In this document: positions 52,817 to 61,706 of the stretch, piece after piece
Layout: every line of letters starts with the position of its first letter
Numbering within the stretch: position 1 is the stretch's first letter
NCBI RefSeq assembly: GCF_000317065.1
Contig: NC_019701.1
Location: 868,001-932,000 of the forward strand
Origin: Pseudanabaena sp. PCC 7367
GTDB taxonomy: Bacteria > Cyanobacteriota > Cyanobacteriia > Pseudanabaenales > Pseudanabaenaceae
Direction of reading: 5' to 3'
DNA length: 64,000 bases
Translations under genes and position numbers: made by a program
The notes under the pieces: model-generated
Told to the model about the DNA's origin: nothing
Seen by the model: only the letters and a program-made list of their open reading frames with translations
The model's database searches: none

Positions 52817-54106
52817 ATGGTGAACACCAACAATCAAGCCGCGATCGCCCTCAGTCATCCCACTGGCAATACCTTTGTGCGGGCTTTGCTGGACTCATTA
52901 CAACAGGCAAACCGACTGGCGATGTTTTTCACCACTTTGGCGATCGAACCAGATAGCTGGTATTTGGATCTGCTGCCAGGAAATATTGGTAAAGAGCTGT
53001 TGCGGCGTAATTACAATGTTCCCACCAACAAAACCTACACCTATCCGATCAAAGAATTAACTCGTATGGTGGCGGCTAAAGTTGGGCTTGGTTCGCTCAC
53101 TGAGCATGAAACCGGTTGGGCTTGCATTGATGCGGTTTATCAAGACCTCGATCGAGAAGTAGCCAGGGTTTTACTTGCTTCTGCCACCGAGCAGGGAGTA
53201 TATATTGCCAATCAAAAGGTGGGCGCGGTTTATTGCTATGAAGATGCGGCTTTGCAAACCTTTCAGGCGGCTAAGCAAACTGGGCTGATTTGTGGCTATG
53301 ATCTGCCGATCGCCTACTGGCAGACGGTGCAACAGTTGCTCTATGAAGAAGCGGAGCGATTGCCGCAGTGGGAGCCCACCCTGATTGGTACGAGTGATTC
53401 CCAGGCCAAGCTCGATCGCAAAGTCCAGGAACTTGAGCTAGCTGATGTGGTGGTTTGCCCCAGCCAATTTGTCTATGAGTCATTGCCGGAAGCAGCCAGG
53501 GCCAGCAAAAAATGTATTGTGGCTGAGTTTGGTTCGCCCCAAATTTCGCCAACTTTGTTACAAACCAGAAATTCTCAGCAGCATAGTGCCGATCGCCCCT
53601 TGCGGCTATTATTTGCGGGCTCGATGAGTCAACGGAAGGGCTTGGCAGATGTGTTTGCGGCCATGCAACTGCTTGATCGTAGTGATATTGAGTTAGTTGT
53701 GCTGGGCTCACCGATCGCCAGTATGGATTTCTATCGCGCTCAATATGCCAACTTCACCTATGAACCAACCCGCCCCCATGCTGAGGTGCTGAAGTTAATG
53801 CTAAGCTGCGATGTACTGGTATTGCCTTCGATCGTGGAAGGACGAGCCCTGGTGCAACAGGAAGCAATGAGCTGTGGTTTACCGATTATTGTTACCCCCA
53901 ATGCTGGCGGCCAAGATCTGGTGGAACCGGAACAAACGGGTTTTTTAGTGCCAATGCGATCGCCAGAACGCCTCGCCGAAGTATTCAATTGGTTTGCTGA
54001 TCACCGCGATCGTCTACCAGAGATGAGTAGCGCAGCGCAGGCCAAGGCAGCAGCGATCACCTGGGCTGGGTATGGCCATAAAATTATTGAAGCGTTGATG
54101 ACTTAA
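52817..54106 (+). CDS. GT4-type glycosyltransferase
   Basis: It has 429 residues. VALSHP-like opening (AIALSHPTGNTFVRALLDSL), a middle part with VVVCPSQFVYESLPEAARAS, and RLLFAGSMSQRKGLADVFAA starts the second Rossmann domain. CDVLVLPSIVEGRALVQQEA carries the conserved Glu pair (EGRALVQQE). Last gene in the cluster; same strand as the FkbM-GT4 pair. Confidence 0.85.
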   Translation: MVNTNNQAAIALSHPTGNTFVRALLDSLQQANRLAMFFTTLAIEPDSWYLDLLPGNIGKELLRRNYNVPTNKTYTYPIKELTRMVAAKVGLGSLTEHETGWACIDAVYQDLDREVARVLLASATEQGVYIANQKVGAVYCYEDAALQTFQAAKQTGLICGYDLPIAYWQTVQQLLYEEAERLPQWEPTLIGTSDSQAKLDRKVQELELADVVVCPSQFVYESLPEAARASKKCIVAEFGSPQISPTLLQTRNSQQHSADRPLRLLFAGSMSQRKGLADVFAAMQLLDRSDIELVVLGSPIASMDFYRAQYANFTYEPTRPHAEVLKLMLSCDVLVLPSIVEGRALVQQEAMSCGLPIIVTPNAGGQDLVEPEQTGFLVPMRSPERLAEVFNWFADHRDRLPEMSSAAQAKAAAITWAGYGHKIIEALMT

Positions 54107-54237
54107 ATTCTGGCGCTGTCTCAAATGCTAGCGTTACTGACTTTAAAGATCATTCAAACATCAAAGCGTAGACATATTGGCATGTTACTGGCATGTTGCT
54201 GGTATGTTATTGACATGTTTAAATATCATTAAAATCA

Positions 54238-54711
54238 TTAAACATCAACCGGATTTGGCTGTTCTGGCCTTGCGGTAGAACCATCCGGCAAGGTCACATC
54301 CTGCATATTTGCACCACTCATATCCGCGGCCATAATATTCGCATTCAAAAAATCCACACTAGTGAGATTTGCGCCAATTAAATCTGCCCCCATTAAATCA
54401 GTCAGGCTCATATCTGCGCCAGTTAGATCGGCCATATTTAAAATCGTGCCCACCAGATCAGCCTTACTCAAGTCGGCAAAGCTCAAATTTGCGCCCGTAA
54501 AATCCACAAAGCTGAGATTTGCCCCCACCAGGCTGGTTTTACAAAGCTTGGCAAAGCTCAAATTGGCATTATTCAAATCCACACCATCTAATTTGGCAAA
54601 ATTCAAATTTGCCCCCATCAGGTCAATCTCTTCCTCTGGATGCTCGCGCCGCCAATTGTGCCAGACTTCGATGCCTTCTGCCAGGATCGCTAGCTGTTTT
54701 TGATTTGCCAC
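54238..54711 (-). CDS. Pentapeptide-repeat protein
   Basis: It has 157 residues with about 20 A(D/N)LxX repeats (NLNFAKLDGVDLNNANLSFA and onward: ANLSFADLSKADLVGTILN, GADMSLTDLMGADLIGANL), which form a right-handed quadrilateral beta-helix. The N-terminal 25 residues are an Arg/Glu-rich helix (EVWHNWRREHPEEE). Cytoplasmic. Function unknown; such proteins are common in cyanobacteria and cannot be specified by sequence. Confidence 0.93.
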   Translation of the reverse strand: MANQKQLAILAEGIEVWHNWRREHPEEEIDLMGANLNFAKLDGVDLNNANLSFAKLCKTSLVGANLSFVDFTGANLSFADLSKADLVGTILNMADLTGADMSLTDLMGADLIGANLTSVDFLNANIMAADMSGANMQDVTLPDGSTARPEQPNPVDV

Positions 54712-55359
54712 TGAATATGCTCTCCTGCCAGTAGTAATTTGGGCAGATATGCCAGCCGATCGCCTGCATAACTAACAACTCATAACAACTCATAACAACT
54801 CATAGCGAGTTTGGTTAAATGCGTTGCGTAAAAATCGCTACGACGAGATTTAAGGTATTGCGATCGCGGTCAATCTGCGGGGTTTGATATCACCTCATCC
54901 AGACTTCAGTTATGTTTTTTTATCCCCATCAATTTATCCCTATCAGTCTAGCGTGCGATCCCGATCGGCTGAATAATACATATTGCTTAGGTTTGAGACT
55001 ATTTGAGCCAATTTACCGATGGGAATAGGGGGTAAGCAGGCTCGATCTAACTATAAGCATTTGCATTGGAGCGACATTCTTGTCAAAAAGTTCTTTATGA
55101 GATCGCACCAGAACCATTAGTCCCCCTTGATTAAATGCTTAAATAACACCTGAGATTGCTATGCTCTGGTTGTAATCTGGGACTTTTACTAGAGTTCTAT
55201 TGAAAAGATCTCTAAAAGCCTTTTTTATGCCAGTAGCCAACTAAACAAAACATTTTTGGCGATCGCGCCAGGAAGTGATGGCAGAATAAGAATATAAAAA
55301 ACAAAGCGGCATTGAGCCAAATTAATCACGATCGCATTTACGTTTAAACAGGTTTGCAT
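54712..55359. other. Spacer with a 10-bp tandem repeat
   Basis: 648 bases with no gene. Three perfect copies of ACAACTCATA at 54775-54804. The ccdA promoter must lie in the second half; no consensus is evident. Confidence 0.4.
54775..54804. repeat. Three 10-bp tandem copies (ACAACTCATA)
   Basis: Perfect copies at 54775-54784, 54785-54794 and 54795-54804. Confidence 0.9.
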
Positions 55360-56085
55360 ATGCTTGAAACTTTTAACTACTGGCTCTATAACCTGGAAAA
55401 TTGGGCTGATTTGTTAGTCAGTAATCAACTCACCCATTTATCGCCGATTAGCATTGGGGTTATGTTCTTGGCCGGATTGGTGACCAGCCTCAGTCCCTGC
55501 ACCCTGTCGATGGTGCCGATCACGGTTGGTTACATTGGCGGCTATGAATCGAAAAACAGCTTTTCAGCGGCGCTGCAATCACTTTGGTTTGCGTTTGGTT
55601 TTGCCACCACCCTAACTGGCTTTGGCTTGGCCGCTGCACTACTAGGCAGGGTCTATGGCCAGACTGGCTGGGGTTGGTCGCTGCTGATGGGAATCGTAGC
55701 GATCGTGATGGGGTTTCAACTATTGGGCTTGATTACACTACAACTCCCTAATTGGGGCAATGTGGATGTGTCGGATACCTTGCCACGGGGTTTGCGTTCC
55801 TATTTAATTGGTCTCACCTTTGGCATTGTGGCTTCACCCTGTAGCACACCGGTTTTGATCACGCTGCTAACCTGGGTGTCCAGCACTGGCAATATGGCAT
55901 TGGGCACGGTTGTGCTGCTGGCCTATGCGATCGGTTTGATTATGCCCTTGATTGTGGCTGGCACATTTACTGGCACAGTTAAGCAACTACTAGCCGTAAG
56001 AAAATGGTCAAGCTGGATCACTCCGGCTAGTGGTATAGTGCTGATTGGTTTTGGTACGGTGTCGATCCTGAGCCGCTTTAGTTAA
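55360..56085 (+). CDS. ccdA: Cytochrome c biogenesis protein CcdA
   Basis: It has 241 residues from ATG 55360 (a TTG at 55354 adds two). It transfers reducing power from thioredoxin in the cytoplasm across the membrane for cytochrome c maturation. Six transmembrane helices. The redox Cys pair is Cys in TSLSPCTLSMVPITVGYIGG and Cys in FGIVASPCSTPVLITLLTWV, both with the Pro-Cys neighbourhood of the family. No ccs1 or ccsA gene is near. Confidence 0.92.
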   Translation: MLETFNYWLYNLENWADLLVSNQLTHLSPISIGVMFLAGLVTSLSPCTLSMVPITVGYIGGYESKNSFSAALQSLWFAFGFATTLTGFGLAAALLGRVYGQTGWGWSLLMGIVAIVMGFQLLGLITLQLPNWGNVDVSDTLPRGLRSYLIGLTFGIVASPCSTPVLITLLTWVSSTGNMALGTVVLLAYAIGLIMPLIVAGTFTGTVKQLLAVRKWSSWITPASGIVLIGFGTVSILSRFS

Positions 56086-56110
56086 ATTTAGTTAAATCAG
56101 GAATAAACAC

Positions 56111-56356
56111 CTAAACCACGAGACCACGATCTAAGGTGCTTAGACTCTGATCCCGCCCCACAACTACTTTCACTGTTTCTACGCTTTCCCCCACCTGCGG
56201 CATTGTCGCACCAAACATTGGCCTAGCTAATGAACACGACTCCCAAGTTGCCTCAACTTGAACATCCAACATCTTGCAAGTCCCTCCCCTTCTACCAACT
56301 GGGTTATAGTGCTGGCAAAAGCGGCAAGACCTCACAGATCTATCAAAAAATGGCAT
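56111..56356 (-). CDS. Small four-Cys protein
   Basis: It has 81 residues. Cys11, Cys14, Cys27 and Cys41 (SCRFCQHYNPVGRRGGTCK, then WESCSLARPMF) could make one Zn or Fe-S site. It is similar to cyanobacterial conserved small proteins of unknown function. Convergent with ccdA, 25 bases apart. Confidence 0.65.
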   Translation of the reverse strand: MPFFDRSVRSCRFCQHYNPVGRRGGTCKMLDVQVEATWESCSLARPMFGATMPQVGESVETVKVVVGRDQSLSTLDRGLVV

Positions 56357-56826
56357 AGTGTTTTTTGAACAAATCTTAAAATTATTTATTTATTATTGTT
56401 GCCATTATGAACGACCCCAAAAAGTAGGTTTATCATAGCGATCCCCTTAATATATCTAAGTCCTGGCGATCCCCACGGGGATCACAATTTAACAATGTCT
56501 TTAGATGTTAACAAGATAAAGCTTACTTATGTCGAGATTCTCGGACTTTCTCAAGGCGCTAATTGGCGATCGAACTGGTATAAATGCCTCTATAACTAGG
56601 TTTCGCCGTTAAGCAAGGGATTTTTGCCCCAGTTTGCATATTCTGAGTATTTATGCATACAGGCTAATTACAACTTTAAGTTAGGCAACTAATAAGCACT
56701 CAGGCCAGAGCCGAAGAATCTGCCAAGAGCGATCGCCTAAAATTAAAATTACTAGCAGCTGCTTTTAAAGAGGGTTGCATAGTTGCTTGCTAATTTGAAT
56801 TGTTTGCTTAATTTTCATTGGTTTAT
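56357..56826. other. Spacer with a GATCCCC hairpin
   Basis: 470 bases without a gene. GATCCCC-AC-GGGGATC (56468-56483) is a perfect inverted repeat without a T run. The ferredoxin promoter lies here. Confidence 0.4.
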
Positions 56827-57057
56827 ATGGCATACACGATCGTTACTGATATTTGCGAGGGCGTAGCAGAGTGCGTTCCAGCCTGCCCAGTGGCTTGTAT
56901 TCATCCTGGTGGTGGGGCAAATGCTAAGGGCACTCCCTGGTTTTGGATTGATTTTGATGTTTGTATTGACTGCGGCGTGTGTTTGGAGGTTTGCCCAGTC
57001 GCAGGGGCGATCTTGCCGGAAGAAAGACCAGCGCTACAAAAGTCAGCCAGTCGATAG
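56827..57057 (+). CDS. Dicluster [4Fe-4S] ferredoxin
   Basis: It has 76 residues from ATG 56827 (MAYTIVTDICEGVAECVPAC); an upstream TTG at 56818 is less fitting. Cluster one: Cys10, Cys16, Cys20 and Cys24 (CEGVAECVPACPVAC). Cluster two: CIDCGVCLEVCP (CxxCxxCxxxCP). Similar to a conserved cyanobacterial ferredoxin of unknown partner. The transcript may run into the structured leader that starts 17 bases after its stop. Confidence 0.92.
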   Translation: MAYTIVTDICEGVAECVPACPVACIHPGGGANAKGTPWFWIDFDVCIDCGVCLEVCPVAGAILPEERPALQKSASR

Positions 57058-57074
57058 CTTGAGCATGATGATTA

Positions 57075-57248
57075 CCCACTCTCTACTAGCACCCCAGCCT
57101 GGAAGTAATTGGTCAACATGCTAGAATGGTTGACGCAGCAGGTATCTAAACCTAATGCATGCCTTGGTCAGAGACTTGGGCATTTCCGTAAACTTATCTG
57201 GCTTAGCGGCCAGGAAGTAGTTGAGAGTGGGCGACAACCCACTTTTTT
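57075..57248 (+). ncRNA. Structured leader upstream of rimP-nusA (switch-like attenuator)
   Basis: CCCACTCTCTACTA (57075-57088) pairs with TAGTTGAGAGTGGG (57218-57231), 13 of 14 bases, closing a domain with four hairpins: GTCAAC/GTTGAC (57112-57134), AGGT/ACCT (57140-57153), ATGCC..GTC/GAC..GGCAT with a symmetrical TTG/TTG internal loop (57159-57183) and CTGGC/GCCAG (57198-57213). The 3' strand of the closing helix is also the 5' arm of the terminator (57226-57243), so the two are mutually exclusive. This fits an attenuator or riboswitch; I know no name for it. Confidence 0.6.
57226..57248 (+). terminator. Intrinsic terminator 24 bases before rimP
   Basis: AGTGGG (57226-57231) pairs with CCCACT (57238-57243) around CGACAA and is followed by T6-G-T6. 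It lies inside any 5' extension of the rimP frame, which fixes the rimP start at 57272. Confidence 0.85.
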
Positions 57249-57271
57249 GTTTTTTGGGATCTAGTCTTGTT

Positions 57272-57724
57272 ATGACACATCCATTAATCCCTCAGGTGCT
57301 TGAAATTGCTGAAACGATCGCTGCCCCCCTGGGGATCGAGGTGGTCGGAGCGGTAATGCATACCAACAAAAGCCCCGTTGTACTCAGAGTCGATATCCGC
57401 AATCAAACCCAGCACACCGGTCTGAACGATTGCGAACAAATGAGCTATGCCCTAGAGGAAGCCCTCGATCAAGCAGATTTTATTCCCCATGCCTATGTGT
57501 TAGAAGTGTCTAGCCCTGGGATTGATCGCCAGTTATCTAGCGATCGGGAGTTTATTGCTTTTCGCGGGTTTACGATCGCCATTGACACTAACCCACCCTA
57601 TAAGGGCAAGCAAAGTTGGCAGGGGCAGTTAGTCAAGCGTGACCAACAAGCGCTGGTGATTAACCTGAAGGGGCGATCGGTTAGTATTCCGCTGGAGCAG
57701 GTGGTTAAGGTGGAGTTGGCTTAG
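57272..57724 (+). CDS. rimP: Ribosome maturation factor RimP
   Basis: It has 150 residues from ATG 57272 (MTHPLIPQVLEIAETIAAPL). It assists 30S subunit maturation. VLRVDIRNQTQHTGLNDCEQ, LEEALDQADFIPHAYVLEVS and SPGIDRQLSSDREFIAFRG are the family signature. A longer frame starting at 57221 is rejected because it would place the terminator inside the gene. Unlike the usual compact rimP-nusA operon, 430 bases follow before nusA. Confidence 0.95.
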   Translation: MTHPLIPQVLEIAETIAAPLGIEVVGAVMHTNKSPVVLRVDIRNQTQHTGLNDCEQMSYALEEALDQADFIPHAYVLEVSSPGIDRQLSSDREFIAFRGFTIAIDTNPPYKGKQSWQGQLVKRDQQALVINLKGRSVSIPLEQVVKVELA

Positions 57725-58154
57725 TTAGCGATCGCCATATTATTGACCGCAATAACTGCAATATCAGTGTAATTTTGATAATATCGCGGTACTGCAAGCC
57801 AAAAGTCGCCGTTATGTGCTTTCATATAGCTGAACAAAATTTAAGTGTCCTGTTTGCCAGATCACCATTAACCAATCATCCAACGATTGTTAAAACGATT
57901 GTTAATTAGTGTGGCTTTGATTGGCGATCGCCAGTTAATCGTTCAGTTAATCAGCTAGTCTAGCTTCGAATTAACCACGTTGAGTAATCGGTAATTTCCC
58001 CCAAGGCCTCTCTTTAGACTTATGTCTTGATTCCCTCTAGCTTAATCCAGTCTGAAGCATTGCTATTGAGCTTCTAATCATCCCCTATCTATCCTTAATT
58101 TTTACAAACCACACTTACAACTACAATTTACAGTTTTAGGAGAGCTGAAGACCT
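57725..58154. other. 430-base spacer between rimP and nusA
   Basis: No ORF. It includes AGGAGAG (nusA ribosome-binding site). A separate nusA promoter is possible. Confidence 0.35.
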
Positions 58155-59672
58155 ATGGCACTAGTCACACTGCAAGACCTGCAACCAATGGTTGAGGCAA
58201 TCAGTAGAGAGCGAAACCTACCTATAATTGCAGTGCAAAATGCTCTGCGTGAGGCTTTACTAAAAGGTTATGAGCGGTTCAGAAAAACCTATCGATCGGA
58301 AGGGGTCAACTACGACGATACCTATTTCGAGAACTTTGAAGTAGAGCTAGATATGGAGGAAGAGGGCTTTAGGGTGCTGGCCACCAAAACGATCGTCGAA
58401 GAGGTTGAAAACTCCGATCGTGAGATCGGGCTAGCCGAGGTACGAGAAGTAGCCCCAGAAGCTCAGGCCGGTGGCACCGTGGTGGTAGATGTGACCCCCG
58501 ATCAACGGGATTTTGGTCGCATGGCTGCGATCCAAACCAAGCAGGTACTAGCTCAAAAGCTGCGCGATCAACAACGCAAATTAATCCAAGAAGAGTTCCA
58601 GGATATTGAAGGTACAGTCTTACAAGGGCGGGTGCTGCGATTTGAAAACAGCTCCGTGGTAGTAGAAGTTAACAGTGGCGTAGGTCAACCCGCTGAAGCT
58701 GAATTACCCAAACGCGAACAATTACCCAGCGAAAGACCCTATCGCCCCGGCAGCACGATCAAAGTTTATTTAAAACGAGTCTACGAAGGATCACGGCGCG
58801 GCCCCCAATTGATGGTATCGCGGGCTGATGCTGGGCTAGTGGTGTATTTATTTGCCAATGAAGTACCAGAGATTGAAGACGAAGTGGTACGGATTGTGGC
58901 GGTGGCCAGGGAGGCAAATCCACCATCTTCTTCGGTGGGGCCACGTACCAAAATCGCCGTTGATACCCTGGAGCGCGATGTCGATCCGGTTGGAGCTTGC
59001 ATAGGCGCACGTGGTGCCCGCATCCAGGCGGTGGTGAATGAGCTACGTGGTGAAAAGATTGATGTGATTCGCTGGTCACCAGACCCAGCTACTTACATTG
59101 CCAATTCCCTCAGTCCGGCTCGCATCCATGAGGTGCGATTGATGAATGCGGATGAAAGGCAGGCTCATGTATTGGTGCCCGATGATCAACTGAGCTTGGC
59201 GATCGGCAAGGAAGGGCAAAATGTGCGATTGGCGGCACGCTTAACCGGCTGGAAAATTGACATTAAGGATGCTTCTAAATATGACTACGAAGCAGAAGAC
59301 CAAAAGGCGGCAGAAATAGCGGCGGCCAGGGCAGCAGAAATAGCAGCGATCGAAGCGCAAAGACAGGCAGCAGCGGAAGAAGAAGCCAGATTAGCCGCTG
59401 AAGAAGAGGCTGAACTCGAAGCCCTTGAGGCAGAGGAGCAAGCAGCTAGCCCAGATGCTGAGGTTGCCACTGAAGAAACAGAGGAAATAGAGGAAAGCGA
59501 GCAAGCAGAAGCGATCGCAGAAGGTGAGGGGTTGCCAGAGCCAGAAGAAGTAGAGGTGCCAGATGAAGCAGAGGCGATCGCGGCAGAGGAGTCAGCGGAA
59601 AATTTAGCCACAGAGGATGAAGCTAACCCTGAAGCGGAAGAGAGCGAGCCTGAAGACTCAGAGGAAGAGTAG
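58155..59672 (+). CDS. nusA: Transcription termination/antitermination factor NusA with acidic tail
   Basis: It has 505 residues. N-terminal RNAP-binding domain (1-130), S1 (about 145-200, EGTVLQGRVLRFENSSVVVE), KH1 (VDTLERDVDPVGACIGARGA) and KH2 (LVPDDQLSLAIGKEGQNVRL). After residue ~375 comes a ~130-residue Glu/Ala-rich tail (QAAAEEEARLAAEEEAELEA and onward), much like the acidic ends of other cyanobacterial NusA. The core ends with GWKIDIKDASKYDYEAE. Confidence 0.96.
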   Translation: MALVTLQDLQPMVEAISRERNLPIIAVQNALREALLKGYERFRKTYRSEGVNYDDTYFENFEVELDMEEEGFRVLATKTIVEEVENSDREIGLAEVREVAPEAQAGGTVVVDVTPDQRDFGRMAAIQTKQVLAQKLRDQQRKLIQEEFQDIEGTVLQGRVLRFENSSVVVEVNSGVGQPAEAELPKREQLPSERPYRPGSTIKVYLKRVYEGSRRGPQLMVSRADAGLVVYLFANEVPEIEDEVVRIVAVAREANPPSSSVGPRTKIAVDTLERDVDPVGACIGARGARIQAVVNELRGEKIDVIRWSPDPATYIANSLSPARIHEVRLMNADERQAHVLVPDDQLSLAIGKEGQNVRLAARLTGWKIDIKDASKYDYEAEDQKAAEIAAARAAEIAAIEAQRQAAAEEEARLAAEEEAELEALEAEEQAASPDAEVATEETEEIEESEQAEAIAEGEGLPEPEEVEVPDEAEAIAAEESAENLATEDEANPEAEESEPEDSEEE

Positions 59673-59766
59673 CTTCAGATCTTTTATTGCCCGATTGTTA
59701 GTGTTAAAGGTGATCCACTTATAGTTTTACATTTATTTTATATTTATATTTATTTTGGTGTGTGGT

Positions 59767-59780
59767 TGCTCCCGGGAGCA
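59767..59780. repeat. 14-bp perfect palindrome TGCTCCCGGGAGCA
   Basis: Lies 95 bases after nusA. The RNA hairpin would have a 5-bp stem and CCGG loop, followed by TAAGTATTTTTC, so it may end the nusA transcript; a protein-binding site is also possible. Confidence 0.5.
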
Positions 59781-59971
59781 TAAGTATTTTTCAAGCAAGA
59801 TTGTCCAAAATTCATGCTACGGGACGGACTTAATTAGGGCAATCGATTGGGTAGAAACGATCGACTATGCAATTACGCTAGTCACAATCCAGCCAGTACC
59901 ACTCATTTAAATATTGAGCGTAAACCCTTTCAAAGCTTAAATTTACCTAAATCGATCGGAGAGCAAGAAAA

Positions 59972-60871
59972 ATGGCAAAGACTAAAAATAATGGCACACA
60001 AGCAGCCCATCACGATGGTTTGGTGATGAAGAAGCAAAAGACCAAATCAAAAAAGGGCAAAGACTTAACCAAGACAAAAAAAACTAAGCGCAGACCTAAA
60101 ATCAAAAACAAGGTATATAAGAAAAAGTTAGCTGAATTACAAATTGAGCTAGTTAAGCTGCAAGAATGGGTTAAAGCTAAGGGGCTGAAAGTCGTCGTTC
60201 TGTTCGAGGGGCGTGATGCTGCTGGCAAGGGTGGTGCGATCAAACGGATTACTGAATGTTTGAATCCACGGGTATGCCGTGTGGCTGCATTGGCTACACC
60301 CACGGAACGGGAGCGCACCCAATGGTACTTTCAGCGCTATGTAGCCCATTTACCGGCAGGTGGTGAGATGGTGCTGTTCGATCGCAGTTGGTATAATCGC
60401 GCCGGTGTTGAACATGTGATGGGATTTTGCACCCACGAAGAATATGTGGAGTTTTTGCGATCGTGCCCTGAGTTCGAAGATATGTTGCAGCGATCGGGAA
60501 TTATTTTAATTAAATATTGGTTCTCGGTTAGTGATGAAGAACAAGAACGCCGCTTTCAAGAACGCCTTACTAATCCAGTTAAGCGTTGGAAGCTGAGCCC
60601 CATGGATTTACAATCACGGGCGAAATGGGTGGAATATTCAAAAGCCAAAGATGATATGTTTGATGCCACAGATGTGCCTGGATCGCCCTGGTTCGTGGTG
60701 GAAGCAGACGATAAGAAACTAGCCCGATTAAACTGCATTAGCCACCTTTTGAGCATGATCCCCTATGAAGATTTAACCCCCAAAAAGATCAAGATGCCTC
60801 CCCGCCAGGAACTAATGGACTACGTGCGTCCGCCAATGTCGATGCAGAGATTTGTACCCAACTCAGTTTAA
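59972..60871 (+). CDS. ppk2: Polyphosphate kinase 2 family protein
   Basis: It has 299 residues. The P-loop (Walker A) is EGRDAAGKGGAIKRITE (about 79-95), the Walker B/lid segment is MVLFDRSWYNRAGVEHVMGF, then KYWFSVSDEEQERRFQERLT. PPK2 phosphorylates nucleotides from polyphosphate or the reverse; the class cannot be fixed by eye. The N-terminal 50 residues are lysine-rich (KKQKTKSKKGKDLTKTKK), perhaps for polyphosphate binding. Monocistronic, GGAGAGCAAG as ribosome-binding site. Confidence 0.93.
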   Translation: MAKTKNNGTQAAHHDGLVMKKQKTKSKKGKDLTKTKKTKRRPKIKNKVYKKKLAELQIELVKLQEWVKAKGLKVVVLFEGRDAAGKGGAIKRITECLNPRVCRVAALATPTERERTQWYFQRYVAHLPAGGEMVLFDRSWYNRAGVEHVMGFCTHEEYVEFLRSCPEFEDMLQRSGIILIKYWFSVSDEEQERRFQERLTNPVKRWKLSPMDLQSRAKWVEYSKAKDDMFDATDVPGSPWFVVEADDKKLARLNCISHLLSMIPYEDLTPKKIKMPPRQELMDYVRPPMSMQRFVPNSV

Positions 60872-61012
60872 TCAGTTTGAGAAGTTAGGCCAGTTGATTT
60901 GGCTTAGTTACTCAGATCAAATTCAGATCAAATTATATGGATCTGGCAGGATCGCAGTGCTGAATAACTAGTGATAGTTCTGGCGATCTTTACTTGCTCT
61001 TAGCTAAGCCTC

Positions 61013-61399
61013 TTAGTTAAGCAAAGGGCTGCCATGGTGGTGAATCAAATACCATTTGCCACCCATCCGCTCAAATAGATTGGTGGCGGTTGAGCTTGCC
61101 TGCATTCGATTGCTACCACTAATCTGGGTCACATTCTCGATCAATACCACATAGGCCAGATCGCCACTGACTTCTACCAGGGTAATTTCGGTGTCGATCT
61201 CCATATATTTGGTAGCTCTGAAGATGGTTTGCCAGGATTTGCTAATTTGGGGCCAACCCTTCAGGGGCGATCGCCCTGGGTGGATGCATAAACTGTCGCT
61301 GCCCTGCGACCAAACCGCAGTCATTGCTTCAAAATCCCGCTTTTCAAAGGCGCGATAGAAGGCATAATTTGCATCTAGAACATCTTGCTTATCGCTCAT
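61013..61399 (-). CDS. NTF2/SnoaL-like protein (DUF4440 type)
   Basis: It has 128 residues. VLDANYAFYRAFEKRDFEAM, AVWSQGSDSLCIHPGRSPLK, GWPQISKSWQTIFRATKYME, and the last strand YLIHHHGSPL define an NTF2-like cone with a hydrophobic cavity. Similar proteins occur across bacteria with unclear substrate. Confidence 0.8.
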   Translation of the reverse strand: MSDKQDVLDANYAFYRAFEKRDFEAMTAVWSQGSDSLCIHPGRSPLKGWPQISKSWQTIFRATKYMEIDTEITLVEVSGDLAYVVLIENVTQISGSNRMQASSTATNLFERMGGKWYLIHHHGSPLLN

Positions 61400-61706
61400 G
61401 GGTGCACCGGTTTAGCTTTTAGGGCAGATGGGATATATATTACTGGGTTAGTGCCAGATTAAATCTGCTGGATTACCCATCAGCGCCATAAACATCTTTA
61501 ATCTGACGCTTGTAAAAGCCCACTATTTAGACAAGAGCATCACGATCGCAGCTTGATTTAAATATTTGTATTTATGTAAAAATATTTGTACTTGGGTAAG
61601 AAGTATAATCAAAAGTCCTTATCCATGCAGGATTCACCGATGATCTAATCTTTAAATCCAAAATCTTTAAATCTAAAAGTTTGCACAACTAAGCCTAGCT
61701 AACATA
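61400..61706. other. Spacer with a 20-bp imperfect tandem repeat
   Basis: 307 bases. Two copies of AATATTTGTA(T/C)TT at 61561-61580 and 61581-61600 (16 of 20 equal). No gene is seen. Confidence 0.4.

Noticed and set aside
54775-54804. Tandem repeats as a CRISPR array
   Set aside because: Units of 10 bases without spacers; no cas genes in the window.
56468-56483. GATCCCC inverted repeat as a mobile-element end
   Set aside because: No matching partner repeat or transposase nearby; just a local hairpin.
57221-57271. 17-residue N-terminal extension of RimP
   Set aside because: It would start inside the terminator hairpin, and MTHPLIP at 57272 matches the family start.
59285-59611. 108-codon antisense frame in nusA
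   Set aside because: Ser/Ala-rich mirror of the Glu/Ala tail of NusA; an expected artefact of low complexity.
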